Assembly: GCA_964433875.1 (NCBI GenBank)
Contig: CAYSSO010000004.1
Coordinates: 1 to 64,000, forward strand
Length of the DNA stretch: 64,000 nucleotides
Source of the DNA: Athalassotoga sp964433875
GTDB taxonomy: Bacteria > Thermotogota > Thermotogae > Mesoaciditogales > Mesoaciditogaceae
Direction of reading: 5' to 3'
Shown piece after piece: positions 24,461 to 32,703 of the stretch (positions are counted from its first letter, which is position 1; each line of letters starts with the position of its first letter). Below the pieces are notes generated by a model. The model made no database searches. It had not been told where the DNA came from and worked only from the letters and a program-made list of their open reading frames with translations. The translations under genes were made by a program, and so were the position numbers.

Positions 24461-25466
24461 AGAAAGTTATCTGTGGAACCTGAAAACTCTGGAATTCCTC
24501 TTTTGTTTGTGGAATATTCAACTTACCATCGATTATCATCTGTTCGAGGACCTTTATCTCTTTCATGACCGATTGAGGAACGAATTGTTTTGTGTATGTC
24601 ATAGGACTTAATCCTATCCCTCCGTTATTCAAAGAAAGTAAAATTGTACCGCCTTTAAAGGTTCCATCGATGACAGACTTTATTCCGTCGTAGACGCCTA
24701 TATCAACCCTTTTTAAAGAACTCACAAGTACATGGCCGGGCGCAAGGTAATCCTGATCCATGTCCGCCCCTATCGCGTAATATCCTGCCGGCTGGCTCTT
24801 CATCGCGTCTATGACTCCAAGTCCACTCAGACCTGCAAGTTGGTATACTATATCGGCACCTGCGGCAATCTGGCTTTCTGTCATAGCCTTTCCCGCCGCC
24901 GGATCATCGAAACTTCCAACGTAGCCGGAAATAACCTGTACATTTGTTCCATGAAGGACGTTGTAAGTCTCAACGCCGGCCTCATAGCCGTACATATAAC
25001 TGTCGACGGGTGGAATTGGCATTCCGGCTACCACTCCCACCTTTCCAGTTTTTGTCATCGCCGCGGCCAGATAACCAACCAAAAATCCTCCCTGCTGCTG
25101 GGCAAAGATATAACTTTCGACATTTGGTATCCCATTTATCGATCCGTCTATGAAGATGAATTTCGTGTTTGGAAATTGTGGTGCCACCTTTATAACGGCA
25201 TCCTGAATTAGAAATCCTACCGCGACGACTACATCTGAAACCTGTGCTGCCGCCGAAAGATTTGGAATGTAATCGGCCTGTTCATAAGATTGAATGAGAT
25301 TTGCGGTAACGCCGAGATTTTTTACAGCCATCTCGACTCCATTCCAGGCACTGTCGTTAAAAGATTTGTCTCCTATACCGCCCGTGTCGGTAACGAAAGT
25401 AACCGTTAACGATAACCCTATACCCGCGATAAGCGTCAAAATCAACAACACAAAAAACTTTTTCAC
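24459..25466 (-). CDS. BMP-family (PnrA/TmpC-like) ABC transporter substrate-binding protein
   Basis: This 335-residue secreted protein belongs to the basic membrane protein family, which includes nucleoside receptors such as Treponema PnrA. It has a clear signal peptide (KKFFVLLILTLIAGIGLSLTV) without a lipobox Cys, so it is probably soluble outside the membrane. Typical segments are VTDTGGIGDKSFNDSAWNGV, GFLIQDAV, and AQQQGGFLVGYLAA. The GTG start has GGGGAGGTATAAG. No permease or ATPase genes adjoin, so the transport partner lies elsewhere. A purine nucleoside substrate is plausible from the family only. Confidence 0.85.
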   Translation of the reverse strand: MKKFFVLLILTLIAGIGLSLTVTFVTDTGGIGDKSFNDSAWNGVEMAVKNLGVTANLIQSYEQADYIPNLSAAAQVSDVVVAVGFLIQDAVIKVAPQFPNTKFIFIDGSINGIPNVESYIFAQQQGGFLVGYLAAAMTKTGKVGVVAGMPIPPVDSYMYGYEAGVETYNVLHGTNVQVISGYVGSFDDPAAGKAMTESQIAAGADIVYQLAGLSGLGVIDAMKSQPAGYYAIGADMDQDYLAPGHVLVSSLKRVDIGVYDGIKSVIDGTFKGGTILLSLNNGGIGLSPMTYTKQFVPQSVMKEIKVLEQMIIDGKLNIPQTKEEFQSFQVPQITF

Positions 25467-25535
25467 CTTATACCTCCCCTTTATTTTATTGAAATGCTCT
25501 TAGAGCAGAACTTCTCTTTCAATTGTCAATTCTTT

Positions 25536-25570
25536 CCACGCGCCACAATCCACAGCCTACCCGCCACAGG
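25536..25570 (-). repeat. Degenerate 7-base tandem repeat, five units
   Basis: On the reverse strand five back-to-back units read CTGTGGC, GGGTAGG, CTGTGGA, TTGTGGC, GCGTGGA (consensus NNGTRGC-like). They form a GC-rich island in an AT-rich intergenic region. TTGTGGC also occurs as the first unit at 53079. Confidence 0.6.
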
Positions 25571-25571
25571 G

Positions 25572-26648
25572 TTAAACTATCATTTCATTGACCACTTCTA
25601 AATTCATCGATTTTATCTGCTGCTTTACTGATTCATAACTTTTTCTGAAGAAATCTATTTGCATGCCATTTACTATCTCCATCTTGCATTCGACAAGACT
25701 GCCCATAAGATCTGAAGCGCGCGCAACCTTTCCCTCGATCCCTCCATCGAATGGTTTTAACATCAACGGAGAATAGTATCTGGCAATTTCGTCGGGAAGA
25801 AGTGGAAGCAATATTTCATTTACCATTTTTGATTCTACTTCCTCGACGACTGTCTCAAATCCCTCGACCCTTCTTTTTGTCGGCGAGATTATGTCTCCAG
25901 TTAAGGCTTCCGGTACGTCATGGAAGATCGACCTTTCAAGGACATTAATCATGTCAATTTCACGCATCTCGAGGGCGATAAGGTAGGAGGTGAATGTGAC
26001 AAAAAAAGTATGGCCCGCGACTGTCGTTGGAACGGTTCTCGGGTGCTGATTCCATCTTACGGCATACATCAAAGCCGCTATTTGTGTGAGGTAATTTTTC
26101 AATTTTTCATCCTCGAGTATCTTGTGAAATGATTCAAGATCGATCTGGCGCATTGCCGACTTGATCGATTCAAATGGATCCTTGAAATATTCTGGAAAGA
26201 ACCTAACATTTGTTTCGGCTTCTTTGAATGCGGCGTAAAGATCTGCGGCGTTGACTATCTTTCCTTCTATTGATTTATCTCTCGAATTAATCATCGCATC
26301 TTCGAATTGCGCTTTGAACTCTTCCGGTACGTTCTTGATAATTTCATCTATCGAACTTTTGTACATTCTGTTCCACGCCGAAGGAGAAAGCGTCTGGATC
26401 ATTCTTTTTGTCGAGAGCGATATATCGGAGATTATACACTTTGGCATATCTTTCAGTATAATGCGGGTTATTATCTTAGACATGTCCACTTTTTTGCCAT
26501 TTGAAATCTCAAGCATACCCATAAGGTGTGCAACATGGAGGATAAAACCGCTATTCGATGCCTCGCTTACCGGTTCAAATGTTGGCTTGTTATTCCATCT
26601 TCTCATAGAAAACATCACGGTTGCAAGATCGATTAAATCTTTGATCAT
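25572..26648 (-). CDS. Tandem YfbR-like HD-domain protein
   Basis: This 358-residue protein is a tandem duplication of an HD phosphohydrolase-like domain. The second copy (about residues 180-350) has an intact set: AGHTFFV, FHDVPEAL and the distal KVARASD. The first copy (about 1-170) keeps the same frame, but its metal residues are altered (ILKDMPKCI instead of FHDVPEAL). It may have a catalytic C-terminal and a regulatory N-terminal half. YfbR-type enzymes act on dNMPs; activity here is inferred. I use the ATG at 26648, preceded by GGGGGGAAG. It is the last gene of the metG-to-secA operon. Confidence 0.75.
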   Translation of the reverse strand: MIKDLIDLATVMFSMRRWNNKPTFEPVSEASNSGFILHVAHLMGMLEISNGKKVDMSKIITRIILKDMPKCIISDISLSTKRMIQTLSPSAWNRMYKSSIDEIIKNVPEEFKAQFEDAMINSRDKSIEGKIVNAADLYAAFKEAETNVRFFPEYFKDPFESIKSAMRQIDLESFHKILEDEKLKNYLTQIAALMYAVRWNQHPRTVPTTVAGHTFFVTFTSYLIALEMREIDMINVLERSIFHDVPEALTGDIISPTKRRVEGFETVVEEVESKMVNEILLPLLPDEIARYYSPLMLKPFDGGIEGKVARASDLMGSLVECKMEIVNGMQIDFFRKSYESVKQQIKSMNLEVVNEMIV

Positions 26649-26664
26649 ACTCTTCCCCCCAGTG

Positions 26665-27585
26665 TTATTTTCCGACAAAAGCATCTATTTCCATTTCCAT
26701 ATCGCTGTATATCGATCTTACGCGAGAATTAAATGTCTTAACAGCATCAAAATCAAATTCATTCAATCTTGAAAAGGTAAGCCCAAGTTCTGTCATGTCA
26801 GGATCGCATACGTAATTTGAAAAGTCCTTTCCTATGTACCTTAGTATCTTTTTCCCAACGTGAACAAAAGGCGTTTCAAAGGAAATGGCCGTAAGAGTCG
26901 TGTAAAATTTTTCGGATATGACAAATCTCGCATTCTTTACGGCCTCCATAATGTCATTTATTTTAAAGATCAAAGAAACGTCATCGACTTTGAGTTTTGA
27001 GGCAAACTGGACGGCAGTCTTTGAATCCTGAGGATCTTCGACTATAACCCTTGCGTCCATCATCGGAAACCATTTTTCTTCGGTGCATTTGCTTAAAATC
27101 CCGTCCTTTGAAGGTGCAATTACAACGAACCTGCCCTTTTCATATTCTGACTTTTCGAGAAGATAGACATTCGCAATGTCTACTCCGACCTTTATTCTTT
27201 GCCCATCCCACAAAGAGGCCCATCTTTGTCCAACTCTATCCGTTACGAATCCCTTTACAAGAGGACTCATTATCTGTGTTGTTAGATGCTTTACCATCCC
27301 TTTACTGGATTCTTCAAGATTGAGCCCAAATAAAAAAACCTCTTTGCCAAGTTCAAGTGCGAAATCTATTATCGCAGAACTGTCAATGTATTTGTTTAAC
27401 TTGCCGCTGACAATTAAACCATCGTAAAATGGCATCATCGTCATGGTATAAATAGAAAATTTAGGGTATATACTTTCAACGTTTTTGGATTTTAACAATT
27501 CTCTTACCTTCAAATAAGTCAAACGCTGACCGTAATCTTCATCATTCTGGCCAGCGATTACCATAACTTTTTTCTTAAAATTCAT
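26665..27585 (-). CDS. Divergent polysaccharide pyruvyltransferase-like (CsaB-like) protein
   Basis: This 306-residue protein shows a two-lobed layout of the CsaB/polysaccharide pyruvyl transferase family. The segment ARFVISEKFYTTLTAISFETPFVHVGKK aligns in character with the family's R-L-H-A-L-I-F-A...TPFIGI region, but the motif His is missing. A FLFGLNLEESSKG segment replaces the usual GxGxG-rich start. Function is therefore uncertain and may not be transfer of pyruvate. It overlaps the end of prfB by 11 bases and starts at an ATG after GGGGGT. It is followed by the HD gene at 16 bases. Confidence 0.45.
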   Translation of the reverse strand: MNFKKKVMVIAGQNDEDYGQRLTYLKVRELLKSKNVESIYPKFSIYTMTMMPFYDGLIVSGKLNKYIDSSAIIDFALELGKEVFLFGLNLEESSKGMVKHLTTQIMSPLVKGFVTDRVGQRWASLWDGQRIKVGVDIANVYLLEKSEYEKGRFVVIAPSKDGILSKCTEEKWFPMMDARVIVEDPQDSKTAVQFASKLKVDDVSLIFKINDIMEAVKNARFVISEKFYTTLTAISFETPFVHVGKKILRYIGKDFSNYVCDPDMTELGLTFSRLNEFDFDAVKTFNSRVRSIYSDMEMEIDAFVGK

Positions 27586-28687
27586 TACCCCCATTTCTTG
27601 CGAAAAAGACAAGTTCCGCGTAGATAAAGTCATCTATTTCTCCATCCATAACTGCCTGAATATTTCCTGTTTCGTAATCTGTGCGGTGATCTTTTACCAT
27701 GGTATAGGGCTGGAAGACATAAGATCTTATCTGGCTTCCCCATCCTATTTCCTTCAATGTCCCCTGTATCTTCTGGAGTTCGGCCTGCCTCTTTTCAACC
27801 TCTAATTGGTACAGCCTCGCCTTCAAAATTCTCATTGCGGTTTCTTTATTCTGAAATTGAGACCTTTCATTTTGACACTCTACGACTATTCCGGTTGGAA
27901 TGTGCGTTATTCTTACGGCCGAATCTGTTCTGTTGACGTGTTGGCCGCCGGCACCAGAGGCTCTATAGGTATCTATTCTTAAATCTTCATCCTTTATTTC
28001 GACTTCTATGTCTTCCTTTAATTCCGGCAAAACGTTTACTGAAGCGAAAGAAGTGTGCCTTCTTTTTGCCGCATCAAATGGCGAGATCCTTACAAGCCTG
28101 TGAACGCCCCTTTCATATTTCAAAAAGCCATAGGCGTATTCACCTTTTATAAGCAGTGTTGCGCTATTTATGCCGGCCTCTTCGCCCGGCTGGATATCTA
28201 TCTCTTCTATTTCAAAGTGCTTTCTTTCTGCCCATCTTGTGTACATTCTCAAAAGCATTTGAGCCCAATCGTGAGACTCTGTTCCTCCCGCTCCCGGATG
28301 GATCGAAAGGTAACAGTTGAGATCGTCAAACCTGCCATTAAGCATCATGACAAGTTCGAATCTTTCTACGAGTTCTTTTACCTCTTCGACGACCTCCTCG
28401 AGATTTTGGGCAAACTCTTCATCTTCGTCCGCGAGTTCAAGACCAACATCTACCTCTTCCATCTTTGATTTCATCTTTTGAAATAAGTCGTACTTCTCTT
28501 TAAGATCTTTCAACTTTTTGAGGGTCTCCTGGGCTAATTTCGAATCGTTCCAGAAACCATCTGCCGTCGTTTTGCTTTCTAAATTCTCTATCTCGCTTTT
28601 GACATTTTTTTCATCAAAAACCTTTAAGAGTTCAACAAACCTTTTTTGGATGTCCTCTATTTTAACTTTTAGATCGTAATTTATCAC
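27575..28687 (-). CDS. prfB: Peptide chain release factor 2
   Basis: This 370-residue class I release factor reads UGA and UAA codons. It contains the GAGGQHVN peptide-release loop, and the recognition segment has RISPFDAAKRRHTSF, with SPF marking RF2. A single frame runs from the start, so the programmed +1 frameshift (UGA near codon 25) common in bacterial prfB is absent. A GTG start is preceded by AAGGGTG. It follows secA by 12 bases and is translated with the following gene, which overlaps it. Confidence 0.93.
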   Translation of the reverse strand: MINYDLKVKIEDIQKRFVELLKVFDEKNVKSEIENLESKTTADGFWNDSKLAQETLKKLKDLKEKYDLFQKMKSKMEEVDVGLELADEDEEFAQNLEEVVEEVKELVERFELVMMLNGRFDDLNCYLSIHPGAGGTESHDWAQMLLRMYTRWAERKHFEIEEIDIQPGEEAGINSATLLIKGEYAYGFLKYERGVHRLVRISPFDAAKRRHTSFASVNVLPELKEDIEVEIKDEDLRIDTYRASGAGGQHVNRTDSAVRITHIPTGIVVECQNERSQFQNKETAMRILKARLYQLEVEKRQAELQKIQGTLKEIGWGSQIRSYVFQPYTMVKDHRTDYETGNIQAVMDGEIDDFIYAELVFFARNGGNEF

Positions 28688-28699
28688 CTAATCACCCTT

Positions 28700-31168
28700 T
28701 CATCTTTTGACACGCATTCTTCTCTTTTTTGCCTCTTCGACCTTTTCGTCCTTTTTACCGTTAGAGAGTGTGAAGTCGGAATGTTGAGTTTGGAGAACTG
28801 AGAATCTTTTTCTTGCACGTTCTTTTTCCCTTTGCTCGTCTACCATGACGATTCTAAAGACTATCGAGGAGATATCATCGTACATTCCATCTACCATTTC
28901 TTCGAACCTTTGGTAACTCTCTTTCTTGAACTCTATGACCGGATCTTTTTGCCCGTAAGCGCGCAGATTTATCGATTCTTTTAGCATATCAACTTCCTGA
29001 AGGTGCAATCTCCATCTCTCGTCTATGACTTTGAGCATAACGTATTTGAGAATTTGCGGGAATCTCTCTTCTCCGATTTCCGATACCTTCGCATCGTAAT
29101 TCTTTTGCAAATCTTCCATTATCTGTGATTTTAACTCTTCGATGTCATCCTTTGATTTGCCATCGAGAGAGAAGAATGGAAAGATCCCGGAGAGTTCGTT
29201 GGAAAAACTTTCCCAGTCCCATTCGTCTGGATCTTTGGAGGAGAGATAATTTTGAATTCTTCTGTCTATGACGTCTTCAAAGATCTCTGTAAGATGCTCT
29301 TTGACGTCTGTACCATCGAGAATCCAGTTTCTGTGAGAATAAACCGCGTTCCTCTGCCTGTCGAGGACCGAATCGAGTTCGAGCAAATGCTTCCTTATGG
29401 AAAAATGCATTCCCTCGACTTTCTTTTGTGCTTGCTCAATTAGCCTTGAAAGCATTGGATGTTCTATAGGCTGACCGGGTGCGATCTTTAGGGTATTCAT
29501 CAAAGACTTCATCCTGTCTCCGCCGAAGATCCTCAAAAGGTTATCCTCTGTAGATATGTAAAATCTCGATTCTCCCGGATCTCCCTGACGTCCAGAACGA
29601 CCGCGCAACTGATTATCTATACGGCGCGATTCGTGCCTTTCCGTTCCAAGCACGAAAAGCCCTCCCAATTCGACGACACCCTCTCCAAGTTTTATATCAA
29701 CACCACGTCCTGCCATATTGGTAGCAACTGTAACGGCTCCCTTTTGACCGGCCTTTGCTATTATTTCCGCTTCTTTTTCGTGGTTTTTGGCGTTTAACAC
29801 CTCGTGCGGTATTCCCTTCCTTTTAAGCATGGCACTGAGTTTTTCGTTCTTTTCTATAGAAGTTGTTCCTATAAGGATTGGCTGGCCTTTTTGATACCTT
29901 TTTGTAACTTCCTCTATTATGGCGTTGTACTTTTCCTCTTCTGTTCTGTAAATGAGATCGTCCATGTCACGCCTTATCATCGGTTTATTTGTTGGTATGA
30001 CGACAACCTTCATTTTGTAAATCTGATCGAACTCCTCGCGTTCCGTGTAAGCAGTTCCCGTCATACCGGCTATTTTTTTGTACATTAGAAAATAATTCTG
30101 CAAAGTTATCGTCGCATAGGTTATCGATTCTTCCTTTATCTGAACATTTTCCTTTGCCTCTATCGCCTGATGAAGGCCTTCGCTGTATCTTCTCCCCTCG
30201 AGTATTCTACCTGTGAATTCATCGACTATGACAACCTCATTTCCTCGCACTATATAATCAACATCTTTTTTGTAAAGGTGAAGTGCTCTTAAGGCATTTA
30301 GTATGTGAAAATTATATTCTATATTTGACGGATCGTACAGATTTTGAATTCCAAGTAAGTTTTCTATTTTCTTTATGCCATCTTCAGTCAAAGAGACAGT
30401 TCTTTGTTTTTCATCTATTTTGAAATCCTCGTCTCTTTTTAATTTTCTCGCAAGGGAGGCAAATTGTTTGTAAAGCCTTGAAGAGTTCTCGGCCGGACCT
30501 GAAATTATCAAAGGCGTTCTTGCTTCGTCTATTAAAATGCTATCAACCTCGTCTATGATCGCGTAATTATGACCTCTCTGAACCCTTTGTTCTGGCAAGT
30601 AAGCAAGATTGTCTCTGAGATAGTCAAATCCCATCTCAGTATTGGTACCGTAGGTTATGTCACAATTGTATTGGGCCCGCCTTTGATCCTGATCCATTTC
30701 AGATTGCAAGAATCCAACGCTAAGGCCAAGAAGTTCGTAGGCCGGCTTCATCCAGTTGGCGTCTCTTTTTGCAAGATAATCGTTTACGGTCACAACGTGG
30801 ACGCCCTTTCCCTCAAGCGCGTTAAGATAGGCTGGCATAACCGCAACAAGGGTTTTACCTTCTCCGGTCTTCATCTCGGCCACCATGCCTTCGTGGAGGG
30901 CTACCGCTCCAATCAATTGAACATCGAATGGCCTCATCCCCACTGCCCTTCTTGCCGCCTCTCTGACAAGGGCAAAAGCCTCTGGCAAAAGATCGTCTAA
31001 GGTCTCTCCTTTAGAAAGCCTTTCTTTGAATTCTTGTGTCTTGTTCTCAAAATCTGAATCTTTGAGTTTTTTGACGTCTTCTTCGAGTTCATTTATATGT
31101 TCAACGATCTTTGACGTCCTTTTTAAGAATCTTTTGTTCGGATCAAAAATTTTATCAACAATGGACAT
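28700..31168 (-). CDS. secA: Preprotein translocase ATPase SecA
   Basis: This 822-residue motor drives preproteins through SecYEG. The motifs are MKTGEGKTLVA (Walker A), IIDEVDSILIDEARTPLI (Walker B and preprotein cross-linking), and GRGVDI...LGTERHESRRIDNQLRGRSGRQGDPG in the second motor domain. The C terminus is basic (KKRRMRVKR) and lacks the zinc-binding CxCxSGxxYxxCH tail of many SecA proteins. The start ATG at 31168 (MSIVDKIFDP) has GGAGGGAAGTAAGG upstream; it overlaps the end of tlyA by 14 bases. Confidence 0.96.
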   Translation of the reverse strand: MSIVDKIFDPNKRFLKRTSKIVEHINELEEDVKKLKDSDFENKTQEFKERLSKGETLDDLLPEAFALVREAARRAVGMRPFDVQLIGAVALHEGMVAEMKTGEGKTLVAVMPAYLNALEGKGVHVVTVNDYLAKRDANWMKPAYELLGLSVGFLQSEMDQDQRRAQYNCDITYGTNTEMGFDYLRDNLAYLPEQRVQRGHNYAIIDEVDSILIDEARTPLIISGPAENSSRLYKQFASLARKLKRDEDFKIDEKQRTVSLTEDGIKKIENLLGIQNLYDPSNIEYNFHILNALRALHLYKKDVDYIVRGNEVVIVDEFTGRILEGRRYSEGLHQAIEAKENVQIKEESITYATITLQNYFLMYKKIAGMTGTAYTEREEFDQIYKMKVVVIPTNKPMIRRDMDDLIYRTEEEKYNAIIEEVTKRYQKGQPILIGTTSIEKNEKLSAMLKRKGIPHEVLNAKNHEKEAEIIAKAGQKGAVTVATNMAGRGVDIKLGEGVVELGGLFVLGTERHESRRIDNQLRGRSGRQGDPGESRFYISTEDNLLRIFGGDRMKSLMNTLKIAPGQPIEHPMLSRLIEQAQKKVEGMHFSIRKHLLELDSVLDRQRNAVYSHRNWILDGTDVKEHLTEIFEDVIDRRIQNYLSSKDPDEWDWESFSNELSGIFPFFSLDGKSKDDIEELKSQIMEDLQKNYDAKVSEIGEERFPQILKYVMLKVIDERWRLHLQEVDMLKESINLRAYGQKDPVIEFKKESYQRFEEMVDGMYDDISSIVFRIVMVDEQREKERARKRFSVLQTQHSDFTLSNGKKDEKVEEAKKRRMRVKR

Positions 31169-31943
31169 CCTTACTTCCCTCCATTTTCCAAGCAAATTCA
31201 ACTACCTGTTCGATATCGAAAGGTTTGGTCTTTCCGTTAAATTCAATCAAAAATTCTATGTTACCACTTCCTCCTTTAATCGGCGAAAATGTAAATCCGC
31301 TGATTTTAAAGTTCAAATTCCTCGCAAAATCGAAAATATCCCTTATCGTCTCGAGATGTAAATCTTTTGATTTAACAATTCCATCATTGACCTTTCCAGG
31401 TCCAACTTCAAATTGTGGCTTTAAAAGGCAAACGGCTATTCCGTCTTCCTTCAATATTTCTTCCTTTATTACAGGTAAAATCTTTTTCAAAGATATGAAA
31501 GATAAATCACAGGCTATAAAGTCAGGGGAGGGATCGAAATCCGTTTTTTTTAGAAAGCGCGCATTCGTTCTTTCCATAAGCACTATTTTAGGGTCTTTAA
31601 GTCTAAACTCGCCACTCGCGACATCTATTGCGTAAATTTTTTTTGCGCCACGCTCTAACATTACCTGTGTAAACCCTCCCGTCGACGCTCCAATATCGCA
31701 ACACACCTTTCCATCGAGCGATATTTCAAATTCATCGAGCGCCTTTAAAAGTTTGTACGCGCCACGAGAAACGTATACTTTGTCTTCGATGGTTATTATC
31801 GCATCTTCATTTACCATCTTTCCGCTCTTGGAAACCGGGATACCGTTTACGTAAACCTTTCCACGCAATATCTCATCTCTTGCCCTGCTTCTTGTCTTAC
31901 AAAGGCCGCGCAAAATTAACAATTCATCGATTCTCTTCTTCAT
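31155..31943 (-). CDS. tlyA: TlyA-family rRNA methyltransferase
   Basis: This protein of about 262 residues has an N-terminal S4 RNA-binding domain (KKRIDELLILRGLCKTRSRARDEI) and an FtsJ/RrmJ-like SAM methyltransferase domain with CCDIGASTGGFTQVMLERGA. The family 2'-O-methylates 16S and/or 23S rRNA cytidines; some members have been called haemolysins. The exact start is unclear: ATGs at 31943, 31949 and 31961 lack a strong ribosome binding site and overlap the truA end, so coupling is probable. The C terminus overlaps secA. Confidence 0.88.
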   Translation of the reverse strand: MKKRIDELLILRGLCKTRSRARDEILRGKVYVNGIPVSKSGKMVNEDAIITIEDKVYVSRGAYKLLKALDEFEISLDGKVCCDIGASTGGFTQVMLERGAKKIYAIDVASGEFRLKDPKIVLMERTNARFLKKTDFDPSPDFIACDLSFISLKKILPVIKEEILKEDGIAVCLLKPQFEVGPGKVNDGIVKSKDLHLETIRDIFDFARNLNFKISGFTFSPIKGGSGNIEFLIEFNGKTKPFDIEQVVEFAWKMEGSKDVHC

Positions 31944-32703
31944 AGACATGATTTTTTTCATTTTGTTCAAAACAGACCTTGTAAAGGTAAAGACCATGCG
32001 ATGGAGCCGTAGCGGCCGCCTTGCTTCTGTCCCTTAATTCGATCAATTCTTTGACCTTTTCGGGTGACCAGTCCCCGGTTCCAACCTTTACGAGCGTGCC
32101 TACCATATTTCTTACCATTCTTCTTAGAAAAGACTTTCCCTCAAATCTCAAAAGGATATAATCGTGCTTTTTCAAAATTCTGACCCGGTACATCGTCCTG
32201 ATAGGGCTTCTATCATCATCCTTGTCCATAGATGCAAATGAAGTAAAGTCGTGAACGCCTTCAAAGTACGCTGCCGCCTTCCGCATCCTTTCAACGTCTA
32301 AAGGATAAGGAAACCACCACATCCTGTCTCTTAAAAAAACGCTTCTTTCTTTCGAATTGTGTATGAAATAATGGTATATTCTTTTTACAGCGCTATTTCT
32401 CGGATTAAAACCGTCGCTCGCAAACCAAACCTCTTTAACCCTCATATCGGAAGGAAGCAGCGAATTAAAGGCTTCTTTGAAATTCCTCTCATTCATCCTT
32501 TTGTTTGTATAGTCAAATGAAAATACCTGATAATTGGCGTGAACTCCGGCATCTGTCCTTCCGGCAAGATCCGTTCTTAGACGCACCTTCAATATCTTCT
32601 CGAGAGCGTTATCGAACTCTCCCTGGACGGTCCTGACATTTGGATGGAATTGCGAACCGTGAAAGTTCGTTCCATCGTATTCAACGACACATACAACCTT
32701 CAA
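31924..32703 (-). CDS. truA: tRNA pseudouridine(38-40) synthase
   Basis: This 259-residue TruA makes pseudouridine at tRNA positions 38-40. The catalytic Asp lies in LAGRTDAGVHANYQV; further family segments are FNPRNSAVKRIYHYFI and RRMVRNMVGTLVKVGTG. It is of normal length. It overlaps gyrA by 4 bases at its start and tlyA by 20 or more bases at its end. Confidence 0.94.
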   Translation of the reverse strand: MKVVCVVEYDGTNFHGSQFHPNVRTVQGEFDNALEKILKVRLRTDLAGRTDAGVHANYQVFSFDYTNKRMNERNFKEAFNSLLPSDMRVKEVWFASDGFNPRNSAVKRIYHYFIHNSKERSVFLRDRMWWFPYPLDVERMRKAAAYFEGVHDFTSFASMDKDDDRSPIRTMYRVRILKKHDYILLRFEGKSFLRRMVRNMVGTLVKVGTGDWSPEKVKELIELRDRSKAAATAPSHGLYLYKVCFEQNEKNHVYEEENR

